A stretch of DNA of 64,000 bases, from the NCBI GenBank assembly GCA_019055375.1, contig JAHQIW010000902.1:1-64000 (forward strand). The letters run 5' to 3'. Below the pieces are notes generated by a model. It had not been told where the DNA came from. It worked only from the letters and a program-made list of their open reading frames with translations, and did not search any database. This document shows, in pieces, positions 44,286 through 56,859 of this stretch; within the stretch, counting starts at the first letter, position 1; each line of letters begins with the position of its first letter. This stretch comes from Parelaphostrongylus tenuis (taxonomy: Eukaryota; Nematoda; Chromadorea; Rhabditida; Metastrongylidae). The position numbers and the translations under genes were made by a program.

Positions 44286-47200
44286 TCAGAGATCGAAAAG
44301 ATTTTCCAGAGTTGGAAGAGGAGCATCCTCAATCACTTCCGTCAGATCCGGCAATGAATCGAATGCTTTCCTCACCTGAGAAAAGAGATCGCTTGAAAAA
44401 AAAAAAACCAAAAATTCTTCCTTTGCAAAGTATTAGCACTTGGATGTACAATTATACGATAACTTAACAATATTTGAAAAACAATAGGCTAATTAAAAGT
44501 TAATTGAAGAATCCTACCTCGCAGAGATCACTACGCGCGCGCTCTTCCTTTTTCTTCACCTCCTTCAACAATCTTTCATGAAGATCGACCGTTGCTCGAA
44601 CATTCACGATCATATCGTCAAAGAGTTTTTGCAAATTTCGCCGTTCCAACATTTCATCAGCTAATCTATATAAAATCAAAATTGGCGTCAAAATATAAAC
44701 AATAAACTAAGAAGACTATATTGTAAAAACCGTCATAACACTTTTAGCTCAGGCAAGGAACCGAATGAATCACAAGAAGGTCGAAACTGGAACAATGATA
44801 AAGTGTAGAACACTCGGCATTGATCAGCCCGTTGAGAATGTGCCATGCATGGGACTTCCTCAAGCACTACTAAGGTGAATGACTACATAGTTAAGCTGAA
44901 ATAACCTCACATAGCTCACCCATGAATCTATTCAGTGCTTGTATCCTCACAGTAAAGTCTGTCATCAATACCAATTCTAAGGGGACGACTGGTGAGCTCG
45001 GGATGCGGGATAAAACCAAGGATCAATTAAGTGCGCAGTGGGAGGGTAGCATTAGCCACTGGGCTACAAGCTCCCGCCACAATTAGAGCGCTTTCCAAAA
45101 CTATACATAGCAAAGACGAAGTAAAACGCGGACCTTTCTACTTGAAAAGAAAGCTGAGATAATCTTCCGAAAAAAAAGAACACCTTTGACAGTATTCCTT
45201 TACAAGTGGTTCGGCTTCAGCAATTTCCGCTAACAACTTCTTTGCCTCTGCACTGTTTCTAATTGTATCGAGCGACTGAGGTGTAGCAATCATTTCAGAG
45301 TAGGATGCGATCTTGTGTCTGAAAACGTTTATACCTTTCAAAGGGTGAAAACTTATAGTTTCACAGGCGTTACCAACCTAACTTCAGCATCCGCACTCGG
45401 TGGATAATCAAGTTTACGTAAGGACTCCAATACCTCCGTTACATTTGTGCTAACGGATTCCGAATCGTACTCAGGAGGCGGAGCGGGAAGTGTGGCCTGA
45501 AATAGAAGTGCTGAAAACCAATACGAACACATCAGGTATTGACATTCTAAATCAAACCTAGGACAGCATTAAAATAACTACGTCTTAGCCACTTCACCCG
45601 GTGTGTTGAGTTCTTGAGATAAAAAGAAATTTCCGGAAAAGATATTTACTATGTTACATTAGTAGTCTTATAGGATCAATGTATACTACTAATCAGCTAG
45701 CCATTCTTTATGCGAGAATCTCATGAATTCGACAGATGACAAACTTGAACAGAAAACACTTCACTGTTGACGCTTATCTCCAGCAAACAGTCATCTATGA
45801 TATAAAATATGGTCCCGCCAATCATTTTGACTTGAAGGTTGATTGAACGAAAGACAGTGGATGACGCACTCGTCAGAGGTGCACTGCGACCCACACATGG
45901 TCGATGGTTCCATTCCGCACCCGAGTCCCATCAAGCCTCCCATCGTTGCGGGGTTAGCGAATTGCTACCAGACTTGTTTGGGAGGATAGCGGCAAAACGA
46001 CGTTTGATAAAAGCGAATGCATGGTGTGCCTCACAGGGATTGATCAACGCCGAAAGCTTTATTTATTCATTAAACTAAATATGAAGCACCTGAGTTACGC
46101 GGGTGAATAATTAGAGGTGAAACTGCCATCGGAATAACAACATCACGTCTAACAAGGTCGTTACCTTGTTTTCACTAATTTGTCGGTGTTAAATGAGGGA
46201 TACAGATCTCAAGTCTAAATTTACTGGAGATGAACTCGCACTCGGGATCAAAATAAGGATGTTGTTCTGCATATTTCTTTGGCTAGAAAGCCATCTATAC
46301 CGAACGCATTTTAGTTAGCAAAAAAAGGTACTATAAAATGTAAGAAAAAGCGACAAAATAACACAGTAAAAAAGTTTGCAACAAAGACGACGATCTAATG
46401 ATGATTGGTACAAGACGGGGAGCGTGGGCCGATTGGCTAGTGATGTTTGACGCGGTTGAACGCGACACTAACCCCCATTTTCCCTTAATGATCTCCGGCA
46501 ATCAGTAGTGAACGCTCTACGGAACAAGCTTGTCCGGCATTCTCAAGATCGCAAGGAGATGCGCTCAAGCAGTACTCTATGAGGTCCATGAAGACTAATC
46601 AATAAGCAAACGATGAACGCGTGGAGACCAATTGAATGCAAGATATACTAGGACGCTCACAGTAAAAAAAAAAGCCATGGTGCGAATCAGATATAATGTA
46701 AAGTGAGAATACAAGACAGGAGCTGAGCACAGAACAGATCTGTAAAGAGACTTTTCTCCACTTTCCTCGATGTATTCATGATTTTTATGGAGCAGTGTTT
46801 CGATTTCAAATAAATCTAGAAGTGAAACTCGGAGAAATTACGAACGGGGCTCGAATTTTTAAGATTTCCAAAGTAAACTGATCCCACAGAACGGTTGACA
46901 CCTTTGGAAACACCACTGTTTCATGCTGGATAATGTTCCGCGTCAACCGACGACTTAAGTTCCGTAGTTAAAGTCAAATGACGCTTCTCAACATTTCTCA
47001 ATGTCACATTCACATTAGGAAAAGGTATAGCAACTTCTCCGTTTTTATGAGAGAGAATATTCTACTCTACTTTATTTTATTTGGCCCGTATCACAGTTTA
47101 TATTACTACGCAGGTCCCAGTATTTCTTAAAGTTACTTGTATTATTCGTCTCCACGTTTGCTTTGAATTCTACTTTCACGAACGTCTTAGAATACTGGTC

Positions 47201-50200
47201 GAGTACATCTTCTTGCAATCTCGAAAGCTGCCAAGCTAGCAGATTCCGCAGAGCGATCGTTATTGATTGCCAGAGAGTCTTGTGAAGTTGGGGATCAAGC
47301 CCGCGATTAGAGCACATCCAGAATCACTAGCCACTCGGTCACAAGCCCCCCGTGACAGGAATCATGCAAAACAATATCTTGAAAAGGAAGAAGAAGGCAA
47401 CCCGCCGAAACGTTAGCCACCACGATTATTGTGATAATTATGCTGCATTACTAATAGCATTGTTGTATTGTTTCGCTAATATTCAATAAATAATGCCAAT
47501 AACACCTCGGAACGGCTATAGAAGAAAATACTCACAGTTTCGAATTTTGTGGAACGATAACAATAGAATGGAAAAACACGCACATATTTCTCTATGATTG
47601 GTCGAAAATAGTCTACTTTCAGAGCATGCTAACTCACCACCATACATTGGACGACTAATGCTGGAGAACGAGCTAGATACAAAACCGTTTCATGCCAACA
47701 TAATCGCCGAAACTCTCACTGAGCAAAGTATTTTTCAAATGTTCTAACAACTTATGGCTGGAGAACTCCTTCACAACCTAGCTGATGTAGAGAACATCAA
47801 CGAAAATTGCGTCCTCTTCAGAATTTTAGACTACGGAGGAAGTGAAGAGACCTCTGTCTTGTTGACAACTACCTCAATGTGCAACTTGTGGCTTTCTAGC
47901 TGAACATAAAACTGCCCTCATCTACGTGGATCTCATTTTGCTATTCTTAGAGCAGTGTTAAGATACGAGAACTACATATCCGATTATGCTAAGTGGTACG
48001 CAAATTTTTCGATCAAATGAGAGTGTTGAAGCCGTGTATTATTCATCTATACCGGGAGGGACGAAGAGAGAGTTGTCCAAAAACCACTTATTTTGATAAC
48101 CAACTAAACACTGGTTCCGCTTCATTTGAGTATAGAAATATTAGGCTTCTTACCAGTCGGTTAGCCAAACACTCCCATTGACATTAAAGCTTTACGAAAT
48201 CTTAGTTGAAAATTCACCATGTGCTTTGCAACAATCTACATTTACGTTTAACTAAGTATAGTTAACACTACGGTTCTCTAAGGCATTCGAAACACTGTGG
48301 TTCATGGAAAGGCAAAGTGTCTGCTCATCAGTACGTATGAGAAACCACTGACTTTCGAACGTGAACCAGCATTACGTTCTCATATTTTATACCTGTTTTC
48401 ACATATTATGATCATCCCGATAGTTCTAGCATTCGATTCGTCTCCTCGCATTCAACAATTACTTAAGGATTTCGTGTCTTTATTGGACGTTGAAGGATAT
48501 TGGTGAAAAGATCTTTGCTCAATCTCGAGGATAGCCAAGAGCGGAGTGCCTCAGCGCGTTCGTTGGCTGATTGCTGGAGTTTTGGGGGAACTGCCCCTGA
48601 TCGAGCATCACTAACTGTTCAAGCCATCGCTACCTCCTCCCTCCCCTTTCTTCCCCAGATCAGAGATTATAAGCACCAACTAGCAATACTGAAGTCACAT
48701 TGATCGACAACTACACAGCAGATCACAGCTGATGTTAAATGAATTAAAACCCACCGATGCTGGAAAGAGTTCGGGAATGTGAGGAGCATGGACATGTGAG
48801 TGGTGGAGATTAGAGTTATTACTACTAGAAGACTTCCTACGTTTCACCACAGCGTCCAAACTAGAAAGTTCAAATTTCGTTAAATTAACCACTTTATTTA
48901 AAATAATATAAAATACAGAGTGTAAGAACTGTAAAACAATTATGTGAAGCAAGGAAATCTAGCAAAGTTCAAGAAAACCTACATTGCCAACTGTTCTTCG
49001 TTATAGATTTGTCGGTCTCTCCATACGTTGAGGGTTTTGATCATTGCTTTATCGAGTTCTGGACCAGAAATCTTCGCAGCGTGACTGAATTTGAGAGATT
49101 ATTAAGTTACCATTGGAAGAAACTTAGCAAAATCCTCCATTAATTGACTAGGAAATCAGTTACCAGATTAGTCAATGAAACAAAAACAGTGGCTAGCTCT
49201 CCCTATTACCGCGGATATCGGGCTATAAGTTTTGAAGAAACCCTTTCGCTGAATAAAGACTTTCCTCTAGATCGAAAGTAACCATTTGAAAGCTTAAATC
49301 TCGGAAAATTTCGGAATATACTCGATTTTAGACACGTCATTTAGAACGCCGTAGCACTAAGAATAAAAGCATATTTAATATGCGCCGTGCATATCGAGTT
49401 TATATTTCGCTGGATACAGCTCTTCCCTAAGCAATTACTAACCACTAACTAAGGTAAATTCCGGAAACTCTGGAAGATACGTGCTTAAACAAGCCTTTCT
49501 ACAGCGCTGTAGCAGGGAACAAACTGTGTTCCACAAGTGTTGAGTCTTATAGCGCGGAATTTCACCGTTTATTTAGAAGATTTTTTTTTTCGTTTCGAAG
49601 ACATCTAGGTTTTTTCTAAAATTAAGCTGTAGAAAAAACTTTGTCCTATCGTGTTGTAAGCATAGGCCCTCGATTTCAATTTATTTTGCCTAACAAAATT
49701 CGCTAGTAAGCCTAAATCTAGGCAGCCTTGGCTTGTGCAGGAAGAGCATATTAACGTGTAGAGGAAATTATGGAGCACTAGAGTCATATAATTTATCTGG
49801 TTATTTATTTCAAAGCGAAGAAATATTCTCAAATTTCAATAACGAAAACCGCAAGTCACAAGTGAATTGCGCGGCGCGGTTGATCTACCGCTCACACACC
49901 CTGGCGACAAACAATGCGCAGCGTTGTGAAGCTCAATCTTATTTCCCCTCTTAAAATGCAGCAAAACAGACTTTTCAAAAAATAAGTATAGTGCTGGAAT
50001 CGCCAAAACCTACTCTATGAAAAAGTTAATATCAGCTTAATGAAAATGCTCTGACCTGCGAAATATAAACGCGATAGTGAGCGACACGCGTAAAATATAA
50101 CTTGATTCTTAAAATTACAGTGCTGCAAAGAGGTTTTTCTGAAAAAGAATTCATTTCGGACTTTCCGGAGATCTACGATTTCGGATGATCACAGAAAATT

Positions 50201-51345
50201 TGATGGAAAGCCTTTGTCCAGCAGAGAATTTTTCTCTTCAAATCTCTATCAGATAACGGAAAAGTACCATGGAGTACAAGCACATGGAACTCAAGCTTTC
50301 ATCACTAGCACCTTATCGATCTTCTTTTGTTGAATGCATGTGGCGCAGTGGCTGGAGATGCTCTGCGACACACACGTGGTCGAGCAGTCAATGGTCGATG
50401 GTTCGACCTAGCGCTCATGGCTCATCAAGCCTTCAACCGCTGCTGGATCGCTGAATAGATATCCGGCTTGTCTGGGAAGATAGCAGCACTGTATTGGTAG
50501 GTCAGTGGCGCCTGCGAGTTATGATGGGAACTAGATATGCGTCCACCTTGAACGATGCTACGAATAAAGTCGGATACATGGCGCTCTTCTGGGGATTGAT
50601 CGACGCCAGGAGGTTTCGTCGACTTGTGACTTTTCTTCCAGCCATAAAGCACGCCGGCCCACTAAAAAAGCTCTCGGCGTTGATCAATCCCTGAGGGATG
50701 CGCCATGCATTCGTCTTCAATTTCTAACTTCGTTTGAGGTGATTGAATGCATATGCCGACTTTACAGAGCCTCGCGGCGGCCTCCCACTGTATCAAGTCG
50801 GTGCTGCTTATCCCCAGACAAGTCTGAGACCAGTCTCGTACCAATTTTCCGACCCCGAAGGGATGGATGGCTTGGTGAGCCATGAGCGCGAGGTCGAACC
50901 ATCGAGCTCGTATGCGACGTAGAGCAACTCTAACCACTCCGTCACATGCGCTCTTGGTCCACTAAAGTATTAAAATTCAAGTGGATAGATAACCAACCGG
51001 AATGCCGGCTCCAGGACGCTGAAGAATTTCGCCGTCATTTCCGGATTCTTCTTACGACAATTCTGGATGACGTCATTGGCAACGTAGAGCAAATTGACGA
51101 TTTGCGACGAATTCGTCTCCTTCCTGACCTCCTGAAAAATCGATTTCCACTCGGACAAAGAGCGAAAAAAAGACCCTTCCGGTCGAAATTCAACTTTGAG
51201 GAGATACCTTCAGCCAAATTTGGATGATCTCGTCGGTATGTCGATGATGATGCATCAACCACATTGAGAGGGTATTGATGGAGTCTTGCTGTGGTCTGAG
51301 CTTACTCAGCCGCTCACGCATAGCCACTTCCGAAAACCCTGACAT
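44286..51345 (-). CDS. cids-1: CID-domain protein of the RPRD1/CREPT family
   Basis: Exons on the minus strand: 51345-51208, 51131-50998, 49084-48983, 48860-48755, 45496-45378, 45318-45184, 44665-44518, 44375-44286 (stop TGA). All phases agree and give 323 aa (human RPRD1B 326). The N-terminal CID starts MSGFSEVAMRERLSKLRPQQ and contains the signature LYVANDVIQNCRKKNPE in exon 2, which binds the RNA polymerase II C-terminal repeat. A low-complexity KRRKSSSSNNSN segment follows, then an EVRHKIASY region and a charged coiled coil (LADEMLERRNLQKLF...LLKEVKKKEERAR), ending VRKAFDSLPDLTEV as in RPRD1 proteins. The role is nuclear, in recruiting CTD phosphatase or controlling transcription. It heads the likely operon with drg-2. 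The symbol follows the Caenorhabditis cids-1 orthologue recalled from memory. Confidence 0.92.
44815..45078 (-). repeat. tRNA-derived SINE-like repeat, family S1 (cids-1 intron)
   Basis: Inverted S1: CATTGATCAGCCCGTTGAGAATGTGCCATGCATG at the low end and a head-like GGGCTACAAGCTCCCGCC at the high end. Confidence 0.6.
45848..46070 (+). repeat. tRNA-derived SINE-like repeat, family S1 (cids-1 intron)
   Basis: GTGGATGACGCACTCGTCAGAG head (decayed), GGTCGATGGTTCCATTC, GACTTGTTTGGGAGGATAGC, ending ACAGGGATTGATCAACGC. Confidence 0.65.
46075..48750. other. Large cids-1 intron without recognised exon
   Basis: Intron 4 (45497-48754) holds, besides the SINE, a Penelope-type remnant at 47385-47420 and several short frames (for example 48297-48506) that show no recognisable domain. 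Confidence 0.5.
47385..47420 (+). ncRNA. Decayed Penelope-type hammerhead-like motif
   Basis: GAAGAAGA replaces CTGAAGA; then hairpin GGC-AACCC-GCC, GAAAC and GTTAGCC. The 5' core is lost, so it is inactive. Confidence 0.35.
49090..50325. other. cids-1 intron 2, AT-rich part
   Basis: No exon or known repeat family was recognised between exon 3 and the SINE pair. Confidence 0.4.
50335..50620 (+). repeat. tRNA-derived SINE-like repeat, family S1 (cids-1 intron 2)
   Basis: GCATGTGGCGCAGTGGCTGGAG head, ATGGTTCGACC B-box with an inserted GTCGAGCAGTCAATG duplication, GGCTTGTCTGGGAAGATAGC body, ending GGGGATTGATCGACGC. Confidence 0.75.
50667..50953 (-). repeat. tRNA-derived SINE-like repeat, family S1, inverted partner
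   Basis: Starts GCGTTGATCAATCCCTGAGG and ends in a clear head on the minus strand (GCATGTGACGGAGTGGTTAG). Only about 45 bp separates it from the plus-strand copy at 50335. Confidence 0.75.
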
Positions 51346-51349
51346 CCGC

Positions 51350-51735
51350 GAATAACCAGGAACCAATGAGTATCGATCGAACGAAGGTCACCACCGTAGC
51401 CGATACGAGCCACGAACGACCACTTGCACGGTGATGGCAGCGGGGCACAATCTTTCACTGGAGCACGTTATTACACTCAATGGCAATTTCCTTCAACAAG
51501 ACTCTAATTTGGAGATAATAGTGGGCTAAGACAAGGATGATAAGGGCCTGTGAAGCAGGATTTTCTCTGTGAACTCGCTCACTGATTTTAAATCAAAAGG
51601 ATTTGGATCTATGGATAAAACCACCTTCTAACGAATCCGCTAATCTCGTTAAAGAGGATCAAATCTCACGCTGAACACTCATCATTAGAGAGAAATCTTT
51701 TATTTGGCCGCTTTTAGCGGTGGTATGATTTTACA
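51350..51735. other. Upstream flank of the cids-1-like gene
   Basis: Expected promoter region of the cluster. No TATA-like element or trans-splice acceptor stands out close to the ATG. Confidence 0.35.
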
Positions 51736-51739
51736 GAAA

Positions 51740-51850
51740 TTCCCAGTGATGTAGAGTGATGTAAAGAACTTTCGCGTCGGCTGGGACTCGAACCCGCACC
51801 TCTCTCTGTCTGGGAGCGCATGCTCTAACCCGTTGCACTACTGACGCCCA
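51740..51850 (-). repeat. tRNA-derived SINE-like repeat, family S3 (well preserved)
   Basis: The minus strand has GGGCGTCAGTAGTGCAACGG, an AGAGCATGCGCTCCCAG arm, GGTGCGGGTTCGAGTCCCAG and GCCGACGC closing 6 of 7 acceptor pairs, then CTTTACATCACTCTACATCA. The cloverleaf is nearly complete, but the T stem pairs poorly and the tail is shared, so it is a SINE head. Confidence 0.7.
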
Positions 51851-52019
51851 CTTTGTACACCACTTTATACGCTACAACGCATCTACCTATCAGCAACCAA
51901 CCGTCAACGGTTTGGCCCAGGTAGTCGGTATCGGCATGGAACCCCAGTAACGCTGACATATTTAGGTATTGGATGATGAAAGAGAACTCTTGTTATTTGA
52001 CCACTCTTAGAGGTAGGTT

Positions 52020-52115
52020 AGAGTACACATTCCCGGATAGAGTGAGATGCGGGTTCGTGTCCTGGTTGACGCAAAAATTTTGCAGATCACTCTATATCAC
52101 TGAGTATATATGCAA
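52020..52115 (+). repeat. tRNA-derived SINE-like repeat, family S3 (3' part)
   Basis: GAGATGCGGGTTCGTGTCCTGG, GACGCAAAAATTTTGCAGATCACTCTATATCA. The head is missing. Confidence 0.55.
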
Positions 52116-52119
52116 CACT

Positions 52120-53500
52120 TCATTACAACTGGCTCATAATAAAACCTAAAAAACGCCAATTTATTAGTATAAACCGGAAAATAGAATGTGGTAGGTTGTA
52201 TCGAATGACTTTTGTCTGCACAACTTCGCCCTTCCATGAAAACGAATTATCCGTGAGCATGGAAATCTATCTTTGGATATGGATCTTGTCTAATCAATTC
52301 GATCGTGAGCCGGAAAAAGATCTTATTTTGGTACAAAAAAGAAGAAGCAAGTACATGGCGAATTCTGGGGCAGACTCATCCCCAACGTGCATAGCTGATC
52401 AAGATTGAAGCTGTCGATAGCTTTGAGTTATCCAGGGAGCGATTGGAAATCTCTGGGAGATCCGTTTCACTTCTTCATTTAAAAAACCTCTCAGTGAACC
52501 TCTGCCAGTGTCAGATCATAGTTCGAAACGGGAGCTGAACTGTGTAGATATTCAAAACAATTAGCCTTACACAGTCTGTAGAAAGATTGTTGGTACGGTA
52601 ATTACGCTCTCTTAGTGCTTTTACTAAGCGCAGCAGATTATAAAATGAACATCGACTGACGAATTCGACCCTGTAATTGCTTGGAGATAAATGGATCAAA
52701 CGACTTGAACAAAGTTGGCAGTAAGTAGATGCAATCTGCAGAAGAAACGCCCTTGCAACATCAGTGAGCACATTTAGGAAGCATCCGAAAAAGACACTAC
52801 TAGTTTGAGAAAATGATACATATGTGAATGCAATGCTCCGCTATCAGCTATGATGAACCGAAGGCTTGATCATAGTCACCTCTCCCTATGAAATGGATCG
52901 ATGAAGGAAAACTTTTACTTCACTTTTTTTTGTCACTGTCCTCAAAATCACGCTAATGAGATCACTAAATCACGTGTTTCGTTGCTTCAAAAACTGGATG
53001 GAGATCAGGATTCTGGATCAAAGGCACATATTCGATGTTCGAACTCGGACATTGTTTTGTGGAGATTTCTTTGAACTTTAAAGCCTCCAATAACGCTTTT
53101 GTTGGAGCATCATGACAGGTTTTTTTTCAAAGGATGCTATCATAGGCCCATATGAAATCGTCGCTCATGACTACTTTCCCTGCAAAAAGTCATCAAAGAG
53201 ATCTTTTCATTCTGTGTACTTACTACATGTTTACGGAGTGCTCTATATGCTACTTATGAATTCGAAAAATCGACTTTCTACGAATGTCAGTAACTACTTA
53301 ATAGATGTATCTTAGAGAATTATTTTGCTTAGCCGACATCGCTGTCCATGAATATTGTGACTATGTAAGTATCAAGAACACTGCAACTGCACCAACCTAG
53401 ATTATCAAAAGTATTTTGCTAAGCGGGCCACATCAAGACCTTGAGCCAGAGCCTTATGGTATAGATCAGGAAGGATCCCTATCTCGTCCTAACATTTTAT
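52120..53500. other. No gene seen
   Basis: Open frames of 60-90 codons (for example 52196-52408) lack recognisable domains or splice support. Confidence 0.35.
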
Positions 53501-53505
53501 TACCT

Positions 53506-56500
53506 GATATTACCTGTCGTACCGTTGATCGTCGAGTGACTCGAGCGGGTACCAGCAACTCTTCCATTTTTCCCTATCGCGTTCAAGAGTGGCCCAGTGG
53601 GTCCTCCTCGCTCTAGGGATTCGCTGAGCATCATATCTTTCTTCTATCGCTTTCGTGAAGAAATCGGATCAAAGGGTCAGTGGTCTTCCTTTAGAGCGCT
53701 TGACGTCTCGAGGAATCCAGTCGGTAACGCCTCTCGTCCATCGGTTGTCGTTGAAGCGCATCACGTGTCCGGCCCACCTTATTTTCAGTATCCTGGCGTG
53801 TAGGACGGTGTCTCTGATTTTCGATCGTTGACGTAGGTCGGAACTTCGTATCCTTTCTCTCATTTGCGAGAATACGGGATACTCCTAGCATCGACCTTTC
53901 GACTGCGCGTTCGATAACGGCAAGTGATCTTTCATCCTGCTTACGTAGCGACCAGGTTTCTGCTGCATACGTTAGGGCAGGGATAATTGTCGAGTCGAAA
54001 AGGTGGGCACGGAGTCGGATGTTCTTTGTCCTGTTCACTACATCTTCGATGCTCTTAAACGTTCCCCAAGCCGCTCGTTTTCTCCTGCTCAACTCTGAAG
54101 CTAGGTCGTTCATCATGTTGATTTCACGACCTAGATAGACGTAACTGGAGCATTCGGAGATTGTCGTTCCGTTGAGCGTGAATGGGGCATTCGACACCCA
54201 TCCGTTTCTCATGAACATTGTTTTCGTTAGATTCAGTTGAAGACCAATCTTTAAACAGGCGTTATCGAAATCGGTCAACATTCGTTCCGCTTGGCTGATG
54301 TTTGGTGTTATGAGAACGATATCATCAGCAAAGCGAAGATGGTTTGATTGTCGACCGTCAATTTTCACTCTCATTTCGTCCCATTCTAATGTTCGCATGA
54401 CGTTTTGTAGGGTGGTAGTGAATAGTTTTGGCGAAATTGTATCGCCTTGTCGAACCCCTCTTCTTACGTCAATGGTGATATTGTTGTAGAATGGAGATAT
54501 TTTGGTCGTGAAATCTTTATAAAGCTCACGAAGGATCATTATGTACCGAGTAGGGACGCCCTGGTTATCCGGAGCCTCTATAACCGCTTCTGTTTCCACT
54601 GAATCAAAGGCTTTCTTCAGATCGATGAAAGTGAGACAGAGTGGTTGTTTGTACTCTCGTGAAACTTCGATAAGTCTTGTAATCGTGTGGATGTGGTCCA
54701 TGGTACTAAATCCTCTTCGGAACCCTGCTTGTTCGCATGGCTGTCCTTAGTCCAGTGTTCTGTCAATCCTGTTTAGGATGACTCGAGTAAAGAGTTTATA
54801 GACATTGGACAGCAAGCAGATTGGGCGATAATTGCCTATGTCGTGAAGGTCTTCCTTTTTGAACAACAATACGGTCTTCCTGGCTTTCCATTGAATAGGG
54901 ACCTTGCATTTTGACAGGTAGCGAGTGAAGAGCCGAGCCATGGTGTTGATAAGAACTGGCGGCAGATTCTTCAGATGTTCTGGTCTAATCCTGTCTGGAC
55001 CGGGTGTTGTTCTGTTCTTCACCGACAATATAGCATCTCGGATTTCGGAAGGGAGGACCGGTGGGACGACATAATCGTCCTCTTTCAATTCAAATGACGG
55101 TAAGAGGACATGGCTAGCGAAGAGATCCGAGTATATTGGTGGACGATTTTCTCCATAGCCCTTCTCGAAGCTGTAAGTGTCCCGTCAGGGTATCGGAGTG
55201 CAATCATCTTGGTCTTATAGTTGGCGAAGCCTCGCTGGGCTTTGCAAATGCTCTTCCCAGCCTCTGCAGCTTCTGCCATAACTGCTGCTCTTCTCTCTTC
55301 AAGGTCTTCTTTTATCGCTTCTCTGCAGCGTTTCGCAAGTTCGGACGTTAAGATTCGGTTGCCCGTAGCTCGTGCGATTCCACGTTGACGTATCAGCTCA
55401 AGTGTCTGTGGAGACAAGCGTCTCTTCGTGACCTTAGGACCCTCGGCTTTCATAGTGCTAACGCGAAGATATTCAACGAGTCGATCGTATTCTTCGTCGA
55501 TGTTGTCGACAACGGTATCTTCCCAAGAGCCGACTAATGATTTGAATACATCCCAGTTTATGGTAGTTCTGGGGCTTCGTTGTTTAAATTTAGCGGCTTT
55601 CTCTCCTCTCCTCGAAAATCGGAATGTTGCGCGAAGGAGGCGATGGTCTGATACCGTGTAGAACTTAGGAACAACAGCGGCATCGGTCAGGCAAAATCTT
55701 CGATTTACTAAGATGTGATCTATTTCATTATGGTACTCTCCATTGGGAGACTCCCACGTCCATCGCTGAGAAAGAGGCTTTTGGAATTACGAGTTACCAT
55801 GGACGGTTTGGGTCGTCATGATAAACTCAGATAGCCTCTCACCCTGTTCATTCCATTCTACTCCGTGGGTCCCTATGCGGCGTTCTTCAGACGTTCTTCT
55901 AGGTCCAATTTTTGCGTTAAAATATCCGACAATGACCTTGAAGAATGTATGATCTTCTCTGAAGAATTTTTCGAGGTCCATATAGAACGCTTCGACTTCG
56001 TCTTCGTCATAGCTTGATTTTGGTGCGTAAGCAACGAAGATGGTCAAAGCCGGTATAGAACCACATCGTTTCAACCGTAATCGTCCGATACGGGTTGTTA
56101 GTTGTTCGAACGAATCAATGTTCACGGTCAAATTCGATTTGACGAGGACGCCAACGCCACCGACACCTCTGCGATCGCATGTACGAAGGAACAGTTCTTC
56201 TCCGGTGTCATAGACAGCGTGAAAAGGATGGCTCCTTCTCGTCTCAGCCAGGCCAATGACGTCGTACCTAATTCTTCTTGCTTGCATCAATAGATCTTCT
56301 ACAGCGGATTCGTGAGCAAGGGTTTTTGCGTTGTAGGTACAGATCGTCATTTTAGTCCGTTTCGATCTTGGCAGCCTAATTCGGCCCTGAGATTTTAGCA
56401 GCCTCTCCGTACTCGTCCTACCTGGCGCTGCCTACCAGGGACTCTTTCGGGGTCAGGGGAATGAGGCCCATATTTGTTGCTGTTTTTGGCATTTCGATAC

Positions 56501-56850
56501 CCAACGTATAGCTTGCCAGGCTCTAAACGTGGGGGCTGGGTACCACGAGTAGCGTGCCAGTCTTTCTCGGAGGAACGGGAGGAGTTTATTTGTTGGAGGC
56601 GACTCCTAACCGCTTCCCATGTACTTCCCAGCCGCTAGATTGCAGGCTTTTGGCCGACTTGACTCGTAGAAATAGAGTTTTTGTCAAGTCGGCGCTGCAG
56701 AAGCAGGGTTGCTCTCCCCTGAATCCACCTGCGTCTCTGGGAAGCACACGGTCGCTTTTGGTTCGCGTTTTATTCCCCTATCCACCACCTGGGGACGAGC
56801 CACGTGCCCTCGCGACTAACCGGGCTGGATCCCTCAAAGAGGTGTCCTAA
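53506..56850 (-). mobile_element. RTE-type retrotransposon, full length (copy B), inactive
   Basis: About 3.35 kb, the usual length for RTE. Minus-strand order: leader (to 56351), endonuclease 56350-55787 (TYNAKTL, IGLAETR, GVGVLVKSN, VAYAP), linker 55453-55085, RT start 55088-54747 (RTTPGPDRIRPEH, NYRPICLLSNVYKLF), and RT core plus C-terminus in one open frame 54701-53691 (FIDLKKAFDS, RQGDTISPKLF, LRFADDIVLIT). Defects: the endonuclease GDFNAK is GYFNAK, losing the catalytic Asp; a TAA follows VHGNS (55787); one base is lost near 55130; and a TAA lies at 54744-54746. The 3' end shows two imperfect CAGGTAATA units, like the short tandem tails of RTE. Confidence 0.93.
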
Positions 56851-56859
56851 CATTTACAT

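Noticed and set aside
51775..51848. Functional tRNA gene on the minus strand
   Set aside because: Acceptor pairing is good, but the T stem is mismatched, the anticodon loop AGA would imply tRNA-Ser without a long variable arm, and the S3 tail follows.
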